Positions 10,869 to 21,626 of a stretch of 64,000 nucleotides of DNA are shown here, piece after piece. This DNA is from Nesterenkonia pannonica. GTDB lineage: Bacteria > Actinomycetota > Actinomycetes > Actinomycetales > Micrococcaceae. The stretch spans positions 2,108,001-2,172,000 of the forward strand of contig NZ_CP080575.1 in the NCBI RefSeq assembly GCF_019575955.1. The letters run 5' to 3'. Position numbers and translations under genes: made by a program. The notes beneath the pieces were generated by a model. It was not told the DNA's origin and made no database searches. It was given only the letters and a program-made list of their open reading frames with translations. Position 1 is the first letter of the stretch, and every line of letters begins with the position of its first letter.

Positions 10869-11552
10869 ATGGATATGGGGCGCTTAGGTCTGCGCGAGAT
10901 GAAGAAGCAGATGACACGCAAGACGATCGCTGACGCCGCACTGCAGCTCACCGAGGAAAAAGGCCTCGATGATGTCACCATCGACGACATCGCCCGTGAA
11001 GCCTTCGTCTCACCCCGGACCTTCTCCAACTACTTTGCGTCAAAGGAAGAAGCCGTGCTCGGCGCGTTCAACCTGGGCGTGGACCAAGTACTCGATGACT
11101 TCTCGTCCCGCCGCCCCGAGGGCCCACCACTTCAGACGCTCTGCGAGCTCATGTACGACTACGCTCGCGAAAACCCGACCCAGCTGCGACAAGCCGCCCA
11201 GGTAACTGCTCTGGAGCTGAAGAATCCAAGTCTTCGGAAATTCCGTGTCGAGCGGGAGGTGGAGATGATCGGACAACTCTCCTACCGCCTCGGTGAGTGC
11301 ACCGGAACTGATGCGAACACCGACCTCTATCCATCCCTGGTCGCCGCCGCCGCCATCTCGGCAGTCAGCGCATCGCTCGCGATCTGGTCCCTCCGCGGGC
11401 TGCCTGACGAAGACCTCCCCGGCCTCATTCAGGACGCCTTCAACATGGTCAGCGACGGCTACCCCACCCAGCGAAGAACGCGCCCGACCAGACCGCTCCG
11501 GAACCCGTCTGATCCCCCTCAAGACCTAGGCATCGCCGCTGATCGGCCGTAA
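10869..11552 (+). CDS. TetR/AcrR-family transcriptional regulator
   Basis: Intact 227-residue regulator. The N-terminal HTH is clear: TRKTIADAALQLTEEKGLDDVTIDDIAREAFVS with recognition helix PRTFSNYFASKEE. The C-terminal half is a helical ligand domain and the tail is basic and Pro/Arg-rich. It lies 89 bp upstream of the TPP-enzyme and ABC exporter genes and is oriented with them, so it may control the exporter. The start is set by a TATAAT box just upstream, suggesting a leaderless message. Confidence 0.88.
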   Translation: MDMGRLGLREMKKQMTRKTIADAALQLTEEKGLDDVTIDDIAREAFVSPRTFSNYFASKEEAVLGAFNLGVDQVLDDFSSRRPEGPPLQTLCELMYDYARENPTQLRQAAQVTALELKNPSLRKFRVEREVEMIGQLSYRLGECTGTDANTDLYPSLVAAAAISAVSASLAIWSLRGLPDEDLPGLIQDAFNMVSDGYPTQRRTRPTRPLRNPSDPPQDLGIAADRP

Positions 11553-11641
11553 TGTCGGAACCAACGTCACGGAAACCCGTGCGGTACTGAGATCACGCGC
11601 CGAGCAGCCACTGCCCCACGCGCGGTCAGGAGGAGAGACAA

Positions 11642-13453
11642 ATGACCGAGCAGCAGCCCAACGGCGCCGATTTCGTCGTCTCACGAGTGCAGCAGTGGGG
11701 CGTGGACCACGTCTTCGGCTACCCCGGGGACGGCAACAACGCTCTGGTCGGCGCCATCCGACGCTCCCAGCACCACCAGCAGCCCCTCGAATTCATACAG
11801 GCCCGGCACGAGGAGTCCGCAGCCTTCATGGCTGTCGGCTACGCCAAATACTCCGGACTCCCCGGCGTCGTCACCGCCACGCAGGGACCAGGGGCGCTGC
11901 ACCTCCTCACCGGCCTCTACGACGCCAAGCTCGACAGCGTCCCCGTCGTGGCGATCATCGGGCAGCAGCCCACCACCACACTCGGCTCGGGTGATCAGCA
12001 GGAAGTCGATCTCCACACGCTCTTCCAAGACGTCTCCGGGTTCACCCTGCAGGTCTCCACCCCGAACAGCTCCCACTGGCCCTGGACAAAGCATTCAGGG
12101 AGGCCCTCAGCTCCTCAGGCCCTGCGGTGGTGATCATCCCTCAGGACGTGCAGTCCGGACCTGCCCCGAGATCCCGCACGAGCACGGCTACGTCCAGACC
12201 ACCCCCGCCTGGCAGCCGCCGCGCGTGGCCCGAGGAATCGGACCTCGAACGCGCAGCCGAGGTCCTCCGTGCAGGCAGCCGGATCGCCTTCCTCGTCGGC
12301 CAGGGCGCCCGCGCCTGCGGACCCCAGGTCCTGGAGCTGGCGGAGAAAGTGGGCGCCGGCGTCACCACCAGCCTGCTGGGCAAGCCCTACGTGGACGAGT
12401 CGCACCCGCTGGCGGCCGGAACCATGGGCCACCTCGGCACCACGGCGAGCGCGCAGGTGCTCCTGTCCTGCGACACCCTGGTGATCATCGGATCGAACGA
12501 CCCCTGGACGGAGTACTACCCGGTCCCCGGCTCGTGCGTCACCGTCCAGATCGACAACGATCCGGCCAAGGTGGGCAACCACTACCCCGTCGATGTGGGC
12601 GTCGTCGCCGATGCGAGGGCCGCCGTGGAGCGCCTGACCGCTCTGGTGGAGCCGCAGGGCGCCGATGAGTGGCGTGACACCGTCCACCGTCTGGTCCAGG
12701 AGGAAGCGCTCACCGCCGAGCGGCGCGCGGAGGTGAGGATGAGGGCCGTCAACCCGGAGGCAGCAGCACGCACCCTGAGCGCCCACCTGCCGGAGGATGC
12801 TCTCCTGGCTCTCGACGTCGGGAGCAGCGTGTACTGGTACGTGCGGCAGATGACCGTGCCGCGGGCAGGCACCGCGCACCTGTCGAGCACTCTGGCCAGC
12901 ATGGGCTGCTCGATCCCCTACGGCATCGCAGCCAAGGAGGCCTTCCCGCAGCAGCCGGTGGCGGCCCTCAGCGGGGATGGTGCCATGCAGATGCTGGGCA
13001 TCAATGAGCTCATCACCCTCGGGCGACGGTGGCACCAGTGGGCGAACCCTCGCTTTGTGGTGACCGTCCTGAACAACAGCGACCTCGCCGAGGTCAGCTG
13101 GGAGCAGCGGGAGAAGGAGAATGAGCCGCGGTTCCCACAGAGCCAGAGCCTCCCCGCTTCGACTATGCGGCATTCGCAGAGCTCAACGGCCTGCTGGGCA
13201 TCACCGTCCGATCGACGGCCGAGCTTGAAGGAGCATATCGGCAGGCCTTCGCTGCTGATCGGCCCGTCGTCGTCGACATTCACACGGACCCGGACGCTCC
13301 CCTGCTTCCGCCGGTTCCGTACGCTTTGTCCATGGCGCCGGGCATGGAACAGGGCCTGGCGCATGAGCCCGAGGCGGGAAGTGCCGCCGCCCTCATGCAG
13401 CAGTACCTGGCCATCGAACAGGATCGCTCTCTCCCCACGGAGCAGCACCCTAA
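11642..13453 (+). CDS. Thiamine pyrophosphate-dependent enzyme, pyruvate oxidase/acetolactate synthase-like (frameshifted)
   Basis: Three-domain TPP enzyme of about 600 residues. N-terminal PYR domain with the catalytic Glu (IQARHEESAAFMAVGYAK), a central nucleotide-binding-like domain (RIAFLVGQGARACG), and the PP domain with GDGAMQMLGINEL leading to LNNSDLAEVSWEQR, the metal/TPP motif. Most like bacterial pyruvate:quinone oxidases (PoxB) by layout, but substrate is not determined by the sequence. Frame changes are near 12075 and 13145. The TAA at 13451 becomes in frame only if one C is restored in the preceding C run; that same TAA forms part of the ribosome site of the next gene. Confidence 0.82.
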
Positions 13454-13466
13454 GGAGGACACCGCG

Positions 13467-14394
13467 TTGGGACACATTTCGCCGGTCATCCATACCCGGG
13501 ACCTCGTCAAAAGTTCGGCTCGCTCCGCGCGCTGGATCGCGTGAACCTCGACATCGAACCGGGTGAGATCCACGGCTTCCTCGGTCCCAACGGCTCCGGC
13601 AAGTCCACCACCATGCGCGTGCTGCTCGGGCTGCTGCGGCCGGACTCCGGCACCGTCACCCTGTTCGGCCGCGACCCGTGGAGGGACGCCAGCGAGCTCC
13701 ACCGGCGCCTGGCCTATGTGCCGGGAGACGTCGAGCTCTGGCCCAACCTGACCGGCGGAGAAGTGATCGACATGTTCCTTCGCCTGCGCAGCCGATCAGC
13801 CGGGTCCAAGCACACCACGCAGCGGCGGGACGAGCTGATCGAGCGCTTCGACCTGAATCCGCGGAAGAAGACCCGAACCTACTCCAAAGGCAACAGGCAG
13901 AAGGTCGCACTGATCTCAGCGCTGGCGACCGACGTGGATCTGCTGATGCTCGACGAGCCGACCTCAGGCCTGGATCCGCTGATGGAGCATACGTTCCAGG
14001 AAGTCATCAAGGAGGCCGTGACACAGGGACGATCAGTTCTGCTCTCCAGCCACATCCTCGCCCAGGTGGAAGCCCTTTCCGACCGCATATCGATCATCCG
14101 CGCCGGACGCATCGTCGAGTCCGGCACCCTCTCCGGGCTGCGGCACATGACCCGCACCACCATCGAAGTCGAGACGGCGAAGCCCAGCCGGCGCGCTGGC
14201 CGAGACTCCCGGCGTCCACCACTTTCGTGGTGGCGAGCGCACCATCTTTGAGGTGGACGGGGACCGGATCGATGCTGTGATGCAGCAGGTCACCGCCCTG
14301 GGTGTCCGCTCCTGGTGGCTCATCCCCCGACGCTGGAGCAGCTGCTGATGCGCTACTACGGGGACGCCGACCCTGAGGGACAGAGCAGGAATGA
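13467..14394 (+). CDS. ABC exporter ATP-binding protein (frameshifted)
   Basis: ATPase of an ABC-2-type multidrug or antibiotic exporter. Walker [10 protein letters not shown] (near 13590), a degenerate signature region ([15 protein letters not shown]), Walker [13 protein letters not shown] and the H-loop SSHILAQ are visible. The TTG at 13467 follows a strong AAGGAGG 8 bases upstream and opens as [15 protein letters not shown]. One A is missing at about 13509, and further frame changes are near 14190 and 14325. The end is inferred as the TGA overlapping the permease ATG at 14391. Confidence 0.83.
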
Positions 14395-16049
14395 GCACCG
14401 CCCTGGGTCACGACTCCGCACGAACGGCGAGCCCGGGCGCGCGCAGATCGACGCTGGTAAGCACCGGCACGCTGCTGCGGCTCATGCTGCGCCGCAACCG
14501 GGTCTACACCCCAGCATGGGTCCTCGGCATTGCGCTGATGGGCTTCTACGTGGCCCACGCGATCCAGATCGTCGCAGAGACCGATCAGGAGCTGGCGAAC
14601 CTGACCACCATGTTCACCGACCCGGTGGGGCGGATGATGACCGGCCCCGCCTTCGGCATGGACGCCCCCACGCATGAGCGGTTCTTCGCCGCCGGGTACG
14701 TGCTGTTCATCTACATCCTCACCGCACTCATGAGCGTCTTCACCGTGGTGCGCCACACCCGCGCCGAGGAGCAGAGCGGACGAGCCGAACTGGTGCGGTC
14801 CAACGCGGTGGGCCGCCATGCCATACTCACCGCCACTCTGGTCCTGGTCACGGCCGCGAACATCATCGCCGCTAAGCTTCGTCTTGGTCGCCGCGCTCAC
14901 AGCGGGCTACTCCCTGGAAGGATCTGCCCTCGTGGCTGCGGGCGGCCTGGCCGTGGGGCTCTTCTTCGCGGGGGCGGCAGCCGTCAGTGCGCAGCTCAGC
15001 GAGTCCTCCCGCGGCGCCTCGGCGATGGCCGGAGGTCTGCTGGGACTCGCCTATCTGATCCGCATGGGAGGGGATGCCGTCGAGGTGGGCGGCAGCGTCC
15101 TCTCGTGGTTCTCGCCGCTGGGATGGGCCCAGCAGAGCGCTCCCTATGTTGAGGATCAGTGGTGGCCGCTCGCGCTGCCCGTCGGGTTCGCGGTGGCGCT
15201 CATGTCCTTGGGGTTCTGGCTCTCCACGAGGCGTGACCTCGGGGCGAGTCTCATGCACACCCGACCGGGCCGACCCGAAGCGTCGGCCGCCTTGGGCACC
15301 CCGGCAGGGATCGCTGCACGCACTCTGCGCGGCACCCTGCGCGGGTGGGCGATCGCACTGGTGATCACCGGCCTGATGTACGGCGGATTCGCCCAGACCA
15401 TGCTCGACACCGCCGACGACCTGTAAGCGGAGATGGCACAGATCTTCGCAGGCGATGACATCATGCTGGGCTACCTGGCCTACATGGCCGTTTTCATGGG
15501 GTGTTCGTCGCCGCCGCTGGGGTCGGCGGCCTCCAGCTGGTCAGAGGCGAGGAGGCCAGCGGCCGTGCCGAATACCTCATGTCAGCGCCCCTGAGCCGCA
15601 GCGCCTGGCTCGGCGCGCACGTTGCGGTGCTGCTGACCGGCCTTCTGCTCATCCTGGCGCTGGTCGGCGTCGCCATGGGAATCAGTGCTTTCGCCTCACT
15701 CGAAGAGGACGGCGGCAGACACTTCGGTCAGATTCTTGTGGGCTCCTTGGCGCAGGCCCCTGCAGTGCTGGCTGTGATCGGCATCGTGATCGCACTCTTC
15801 GGGTGGGCCCCGCGCTTTGCCGTCCCTGCGGGCTGGGTCGTCGTCGGGTTCGCCGGCTTCATGTCGACCTTCGGCGGCCTCCTGGAGCTGCCTGAGTTCG
15901 TGGAGAGCCTGAACCTCTTCGGGCACCTGGCTGAGTACCCGGTGGAGGAGATCGCGTGGCCGCCGGTGCTCTGGCTGACCGGCATCGGCGCAGCCGGGAT
16001 CGCGGTCGGCTTTCTGGGGTGGAACCGTCGCGAAATCAGCAGGGCCTGA
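14391..16049 (+). CDS. ABC exporter permease, two-bundle ABC-2 type (frameshift and internal stop)
   Basis: About 550-residue polytopic permease made of two homologous six-helix halves, like tetronasin-type exporters. Each half carries a similar motif: EEQSGRAELVRSNAVGR in the first, GEEASGRAEYLMSAPLSR in the second. The first interruption (about 14874) reads GCTAAGC where GCC-AGC is expected. TAA at 15424-15426 falls in a GTAAGC where Leu-Pro-Ala-Glu suits the family, and the frame stays open beyond it. Another frame change lies near 15500. Overlap with the ATPase gene shows they form one exporter. Confidence 0.83.
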
Positions 16050-16054
16050 ACCGC

Positions 16055-17045
16055 GTGATAGCACGCGTATCGCGCGACTACCTGGAGCAGCATCAGGTCT
16101 GGATATACCTCGCAGGCCTTCTCCTCGGCGCGGGCATGGGGATGGCCTGGCCGGAGGGCAGCCAACGGCTCGACGCGCTGCTGTGGCCCGCCTTGGCGCT
16201 GCTGCTCTATACCACCTTCACTCAGATGAACCTCGCCGATGTGCCCAGGGCGCTGCAGGACACCTGGTTCCTCCTCGCTGCCCTGGCGGGCAACTTCATC
16301 ATCATCCCCGCGGCAGTGTTCGGGATCGTCTCCCTGGTCCCGTCCCAGGACGCGCTGACCCTTGGACTGCTTCTGGTGCTGCTGGTGCCGTGCACCGACT
16401 GGTTCATCACCTTCAGCAGTTTGGGGCGCGGCGATGCCGTGCGCGCCTCCGCTCTGACCCCGGTGGCGCTGTTCCTTCAGCTGGGCCTGCTGCCGCTGTA
16501 TCTGCTCCTCATGACGGACTTCGACCTGGGCGGGGTCTTCGACATCCGGGCCGTGTGGCCTGCGGTGATGGTCCTCGCCCTCCCCTGGCGGCCGCGATCC
16601 TCACGGAAGCCGGGTCCTCACGCATTGAGTCTTTGGGTCAGGTGCGTGAGCGGGCTGGGTGGTTCCTGTGCCGCTGCTGGCAGTGGTCATCCTGTTCGTG
16701 TCTGCTTCGCACATTGGGCCGGTCCAGGAGCATCTGGCCCTGCTGCCGTGGGTGGGACTCGTGCGGCGGGATGTTCCTCGTGGCCGCGCTGCTGATCTCG
16801 AGGGTCATCGCCTCGGTTCTCCGGCTGCTTAAGCCCAGCAGGGACGAACGCTGGCCTTCTCACTCGGCACCCGCAACTCGTTCATCGTCCTGCCGTTTGC
16901 GCTCTCGCTGCCCGAAGGGTGGGAGATCGTGCCCATGGTGATCGTCATCCAGTCGCTGGTGGAGCTGCTGGGGATGATCTTCTACGTGTGGTTCGTCCCC
17001 AGGGTCTGGTTCCGGGACCGCACCGTCAGTGCACGCCAAGGCTAG
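16055..17045 (+). CDS. Arsenic-resistance/bile acid:sodium symporter-like transporter (ACR3/BASS; frameshifted)
   Basis: Ten-helix transporter of the BART superfamily, about 330 residues when joined. Helices are evident from 16110 onward; the segment LLVLLVPCTDWFITFSSLG carries the conserved Cys of ACR3-like arsenite carriers, and GTRNSFIVLPFALSLP matches the paired inverted repeat in this family. The GTG at 16055 begins 6 bases after the exporter permease. Frame changes are near 16585, 16665, 16760 and 16850. No arsR or arsC is adjacent, so arsenite export is only one possibility. Confidence 0.75.
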
Positions 17046-17067
17046 GGCGACGCCTCGAGCATGCCGG

Positions 17068-17507
17068 TCAGTCGATGGCGCCTTCGGCCTCTTTGAGACA
17101 GTCCAGCACCTGATCCGCCCGGCGCTGCACAGAGGCCACTTCGGAGTGCTGCAGCCTCACCATCGCCTCCGCCTCCGCCGTGGTTGCCACGTGGTTGGCC
17201 GCCCGCGAGAGGGCTGCGTGGAGATCTCGTGAGCCGCCGGGGATCTGGAGTGAGTTCCCCGGCCACCGTTCGTTGGCACGGCGGCAGAGGTCATAGACCA
17301 CGGGCAGCTGGTCGGCGAGCTGGTCGCCGATGACGACGAGCTGGTTGTGCACCGCGTCGTCCTGCACGCCCCCAGAATCTGGTGGTAGCGGTCGATGCCG
17401 CGCTCGAACCTGTCGTACGCCTGGCGCCACAGCCCGGCTCCGAGCTCGCGCTCTTTGCGGCGAGCCTGGCGGCGGCCTGCGAAGAGGCCCGGCGGGATGA
17501 TCTTCAT
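17068..17507 (-). CDS. Uncharacterised helical protein (one frameshift)
   Basis: About 146-residue soluble protein with no family I can name. It opens MKIIPPGLFAGRRQARRKERELG, is highly helical, and ends LDCLKEAEGAID. The middle reads VQDDAVHNQLVVIGDQLADQLPVVYDLCRRANERWP, suggestive of a helical bundle. One base is missing near 17370, joining two strongly coding frames. It faces the tRNA-Ser gene across a 52-bp gap containing a perfect palindrome, and converges with the upstream transporter gene. Confidence 0.6.
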
Positions 17508-17519
17508 AACGCAATGAGT

Positions 17520-17536
17520 CTATACGTCGCGTATAG
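17520..17536. promoter_or_regulatory. Palindrome CTATACG-TCG-CGTATAG upstream of tRNA-Ser
   Basis: Perfect inverted repeat with 7-base arms and a 3-base centre between the divergent uncharacterised gene and tRNA-Ser. Its right arm contains TATAGT (17532-17537), a plausible -10 box about 22 bases before the tRNA 5' end. The same element read on the minus strand could be the -10 of the protein gene. It may be simply two back-to-back -10 hexamers or an operator. Confidence 0.45.
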
Positions 17537-17559
17537 TGGTGCGTCGGCGTTCACGCCAA

Positions 17560-17647
17560 GGTGCGGTGTCCGAGCGGCCGAAGGAGACGGTCTTGAAAAC
17601 CGTTGAGCAGCAACCCTGCTCCGTGGGTTCGAATCCCACCCGCACCG
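17560..17647 (+). tRNA. tRNA-Ser (anticodon UGA)
   Basis: Acceptor stem GGTGCGG pairs with CCGCACC. The D-arm is CCGAGCGGCCGAAGG-like; the anticodon stem-loop ACGGT-CTTGAAA-ACCGT carries TGA. A long variable arm (GAGCAGCAACCCTGCTC) gives the class II fold typical of serine tRNA, and the T-arm GTGGGTTCGAATCCCAC is perfect. The discriminator is G and the CCA is encoded at 17648-17650. Confidence 0.97.
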
Positions 17648-17669
17648 CCATACGAAAAGAACGGCTCGG

Positions 17670-18524
17670 CTACGACTGGTCCTTGAACACCACGAGGAAG
17701 CGGTGGGCCTCCTCCTCGGTCAGCGGAGAGTTCGAGGCGAGCAGGAAGCCGCCTCATCCACGTGATCATCGCGCAGCAGCGCATAGAGCTGATCATGCAC
17801 CCACGGCTCAAGATCCTCGTGGGACAGGGTGATCTTCTCCTCACCCCTCTGCACCTCCAGGTGGAAGCCTGCTTAAGCTCATCGTCAGCCTCGGGCGCCG
17901 CCCACTCGTCAGGGATGGTCAGCTCCGCCTCCGGGTCGAATCCGGACTCCCGCATCAGCTCGCGGGCCCTGGCATCCACGTCATCGCCCTCCCGCTGCGA
18001 CGAATCAGCGCCCGGGATGTTCGGGACATTCTGCTCGTTCTGGCCGATGATCTCGCCCGTGTTCGGATCAGCCTCAGCCAGAGGCCCCTCATCGGTAAGC
18101 CTCTCCTCCTCGAACGGGCTGGAGTCCGTGTCCTCACGCACCGCATCGATCGAGTCCTCGAGGTACTCCTCATCGAAGGAGCCGCCCCCATCGAGCTCCT
18201 CATCCAGCCGAAGCTCCGAAGGCGACGGCTGCGGATACTGGTTCAGCGCGTGGATGGCGACCACCGAATCGCGCAGCCCCACCCCGGTAAACTCCTTATA
18301 GGACGCCATCGCCTGGCGCCCATTGCCCGCGGCAATGTGCCGGTACACCGCCTTGTGCTGCTCGTCGTCCAGAGCGAGCGCCGCCTCACGGGCCATTCGA
18401 GGGTGACCTCCTGCTGCAGCCGTTCGGCCACCTTAGGCGCCTGTCGCTGTGCGAGCAGACGAAGACCCAGGAAGACCAGAACGCCAAGGACCATCGCGAT
18501 CGCCAGAAGCTCCATGCGCGCCAT
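17670..18524 (-). CDS. Uncharacterised membrane-anchored acidic protein (frameshifted)
   Basis: About 280 residues. An N-terminal transmembrane helix (MELLAIAMVLGVLVFLGLRLLA) is followed by a positively charged, helical segment, then a small domain (QHKAVYRHIAAGNGRQAMASYKEFTG), a long acidic low-complexity linker, and a C-terminal region with HEDLEPWVHDQLYALLRDD. Frame changes are near 18400, 17875 and 17750. The conserved part resembles short helical modules seen in actinobacterial hypothetical proteins, but I cannot assign a function. Starts are ATG 18524 or 18515. It lies divergent from the phosphomannomutase gene (47-bp gap). Confidence 0.6.
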
Positions 18525-18571
18525 TCTACGCGGGCACCTCGCCGTCCCGCCGGTGCGCCTAGGATGGGCGG

Positions 18572-19969
18572 GTGAGCATCGATCTGAGCGAATCCTTCAT
18601 GGCCTATGACGTCCGCGGTCTCGTCGGTGAGACCATCAGCGCCGAATCCGTCCGCGCCGTCGGCGCCGGATTCGTCGACGCCCTGCAGCTCGCAGGAGAG
18701 CAGGTGCTCGTAGGCGGCGACATGCGCCCCACCTCGGCCGAGTTCATCGAGGCCTTCACCGAAGGCGCCACCGCTCGCGGAGCCAACGTCACCCAGCTCG
18801 GCATGATCTCCACCGACATGCTCTACTTCGCATGCGGGAAGCTCAACGCCCCGGGGTCGTGTTCACCGCCTCCCACAACCCCGCCGGGTACAACGGCATG
18901 AAGATGGCCAAAGTAGGCGCGGTGCCCATCAGCGCCGACACCGGCCTCGAAGACATCCGCGTGATCTCGCAGGCCTACCTGGACAACAGGGAGATCCCTC
19001 ACTCGGAGAGCCCACCGCCGTGGACGCCGAGAGCATGCTCACCGACTATGCGACGTACCTGCGCGAACTCGTCGACCTCTCCTCGATCCGCCCGCTGAAG
19101 GTCGTCGTCGACGCAGCCAACGGCATGGCAGGCCTGACCACCCCCATCGTGCTCGGCGGCGAACGCCTCCCCAGCCTCCCGCTGGAGATCGTCCCGATGT
19201 ACTTCGAGCTGGACGGCACGTTCCCCAACCACCCGGCGAACCCGCTCGAGCCGGAGAACCTGCGCGACCTCCAAGCCGCCGTGCTGGAGCACGGTGCGGA
19301 CATCAGGCTGGCCTTCGACGGCGACGCCGACAGATGCTTCTTCATCGACGAGAAGGGACAGCCCGTCTCCCCCTCCGCCGTGACCGCCCTGGTGGCGCGC
19401 CGCGAGATCGCCCGCGCGAAGGCTGCGGGTGAGGCGGAGTAAACCATCGTGCACAACCTCATCACCTCAAGGCGGTGCCGGAGCTCGTCGCAGCGGAGGG
19501 CGGACGCGCCGTCGAGACGCGCGTGGGCCACAGCTTCATCAAAGCGGTCATGGCATCCGAGGCAGCCGTCTTCGGCGGAGAGCACTCCGCCCACTACTAC
19601 TTCCGCGACTTCTGGAACGCAGACACCGGCATGCTCGCGGCGATGCACATGCTCGCCGCGCTGGGCCAGCAGAGCCTGCCGCTGAGCGAGCTCAGCCGAG
19701 AGTTCAGCCCCTACGTCGCCTCCGGCGAGATCAACTCGAAGGTCCAGAGCAAAGAGGACGCCATGGCGACCGTCGAGGCGGCCTTCGAGACGCGCGACGT
19801 GCTGGTCGACCGGATGGACGGGCTGCGTGTCCAGGCGGAGGACGGAACGTGGTGGTTCAACCTTCGGCCCTCCAACACCGAGCCGTACCTGCGCTTCAAC
19901 GGAGAGGCCCGCACGGCCGAAACGATGGAGCGCACCCGCGACGAAGTGCTTGCGCTGGTGCGCCGATAG
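18572..19969 (+). CDS. manB: Phosphomannomutase/phosphoglucomutase (frameshifts and one internal stop)
   Basis: Alpha-D-phosphohexomutase interconverting hexose 6- and 1-phosphates for GDP-mannose or UDP-glucose synthesis. All four domains are present: the phosphoserine loop FTASHNPAGYNGMK (about 18860), metal loop DGDADRCFFID (about 19320), sugar loop GGEHSAHYYF (about 19576) and phosphate-binding RPSNTEPYLR (about 19867). Damage: frame changes near 18852, 19008 and 19467, plus TAA at 19440-19442 just ahead of TIVHNLITS. Joined length is about 465 residues, normal for the family. The start is GTG 18572. Confidence 0.9.
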
Positions 19970-20247
19970 AGGGCGCAGCCCACCCGCAGGAAACATTCGC
20001 GAAACATTAGGCTCTCTCAAAGAGCTAATTCGCGCGGACCTAAAAGTATTCTCGATTCGCAAGTCAATTCCGCAGGCTGATGCACATCCGAAGTCAATGC
20101 GGATCGTGACAGCATTACGGTGCACAGAACGCCGATCTACCGTGCAGATGCGCAGATGATCCGTCACTCTTCGCCGGATGGGGATTGAACTGGTAAGCGC
20201 TGGCCCTAAGTTCATGCATATCACTCGCACACTGAAGGGCTGAGAGC
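19970..20247. promoter_or_regulatory. Intergenic region upstream of NCS1 permease
   Basis: 278 bases, noticeably richer in A+T than the flanking genes. It contains a small hairpin GCTCT-N5-AGAGC at 20011-20025, shortly after the manB stop, which could be a weak terminator without a clear U run. The promoter of the downstream permease and catabolic cluster should lie here, but I see no convincing -35/-10 pair or known operator. No gene was recognised. Confidence 0.4.
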
Positions 20248-21624
20248 ATGAACCTGTACCGTCGACTCGACGCTCACCTGCACGAGCACTCCGAGACCGG
20301 AGAGCCCGTTCCCGGCACCCTCAGCGGGGCCCGGATCTTCATGATCTGGCTCGCCGCCAACCTCGTCGTCACCACCATGCTCACCGGCACGCTCTTCGTG
20401 CCGGGAGTGGACTACTCCACCGCTGCGCTCGGCATCCTCGTCGGCACGCTGCTGGGTGCCGTCGTGCTCATCACCATCGGCTCCATCGGCACCCGCACCG
20501 GGCTGGCCACCATGGCCCTGACCCGTGCGCCCTTCGGACTGCGCGGATCCATGCTTCCGGTGGCGGCCAACATCATCATCCTCATGGGCTGGTCCTGGGT
20601 GCAGGCCATGCTGGTAAGCATCACCGTCGACCACCTCATCTCCACCTACACGGGCGCCGCCTCGAACCCCATCCTCTGGTCAGTGATCTGCCAGACCATC
20701 GTCGTCGCCCTCGCCATCTTCGGCCACCAGGGCATCGCCAAGATCGAGCCGTGGCTGGCCGCGCTGATCCTGGGCCTGATGGGCTTCGTCTTCTACACCG
20801 CCTTCTCCGCATTCAGCCCAGCAGATTTCCAGAACCTGCCCACGGACCCGGCACTCGGCCTCGACGGGGTCGTGGTCCTGGACATCGTCATCTACACGGC
20901 CATCTCGTGGACCGTCCTCTCCGCAGACCTGAACCGATTCGCCCGCTCGCCGCGCGCAGGAGCCGTCGGCGCCGGCCTCGGATACACCGCCTCGACGACT
21001 CTGGCCATGCTCATGGGCCTCACCGGCATCTCCTACTTCCTGGCCCGCGGCCAGGGCGCAGCAGAGTTTGACCCGACGCCGTTCGTCGACAGCTTCGGCA
21101 CCGTCGTGGCCCTGGTCATCTTCCTCTCCGTGATGGCCACGAACACGATGGTCGTCTACGGCATGACCACCTCCGCCGTCACCTCCCACACCGGGCGCCA
21201 CCTGCGGCTGCGCTTCCTCCCCACCGCACTGGGACTGGGCCTGATCAGCATCATCGGCGCCACCTGGATGGCGCTGCTGGACGCGTTCGCGGACTTCCTC
21301 GCCCTGATCGGCGCGTTCTTCATCCCGGTGTTCGCCATCATGCTCGTCGACTACTTCATCATCCGCCGCGCCAGCTACGGCCGTGACATCCTCAAGGCGC
21401 GCGACGGCGCCTACTGGTTCTCCGGCGGGGTCAACTGGGCGGCCATCGTCGTGTGGGTCATCGGGGCCGCAGCCACCTACATCCTGGGCTACATCTGGGT
21501 GCCCCCGGCCGTCGGATCCGCGATCCCCGCCTTCGTCCTCTCCGCGGTGCTCTACCTCGCGCTCTCCTGGAACAGGCGTGCCAAGCGAGCCGACACCGGC
21601 GAATCTCTGGAAGCGTCTCGCTGA
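20248..21624 (+). CDS. NCS1-family purine/cytosine permease (CodB-like)
   Basis: Intact 458-residue nucleobase:cation symporter-1 with about twelve helices. Typical features are the early GxxxG region (LSGARIFMIWLAANLVVT), RAPFGLRGSMLP in the position of the NCS1 'RxxFG' motif, and the ADLNRFARSPRAG loop after helix 6. Substrates of the family include cytosine, purines, allantoin, hydantoins and thiamin precursors. It is the first gene of the cluster containing the Lrp-type regulator and ureohydrolase and could import a nitrogen-rich substrate for that pathway; this is inference from position. Confidence 0.9.
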   Translation: MNLYRRLDAHLHEHSETGEPVPGTLSGARIFMIWLAANLVVTTMLTGTLFVPGVDYSTAALGILVGTLLGAVVLITIGSIGTRTGLATMALTRAPFGLRGSMLPVAANIIILMGWSWVQAMLVSITVDHLISTYTGAASNPILWSVICQTIVVALAIFGHQGIAKIEPWLAALILGLMGFVFYTAFSAFSPADFQNLPTDPALGLDGVVVLDIVIYTAISWTVLSADLNRFARSPRAGAVGAGLGYTASTTLAMLMGLTGISYFLARGQGAAEFDPTPFVDSFGTVVALVIFLSVMATNTMVVYGMTTSAVTSHTGRHLRLRFLPTALGLGLISIIGATWMALLDAFADFLALIGAFFIPVFAIMLVDYFIIRRASYGRDILKARDGAYWFSGGVNWAAIVVWVIGAAATYILGYIWVPPAVGSAIPAFVLSAVLYLALSWNRRAKRADTGESLEASR

Positions 21625-21626
21625 CG

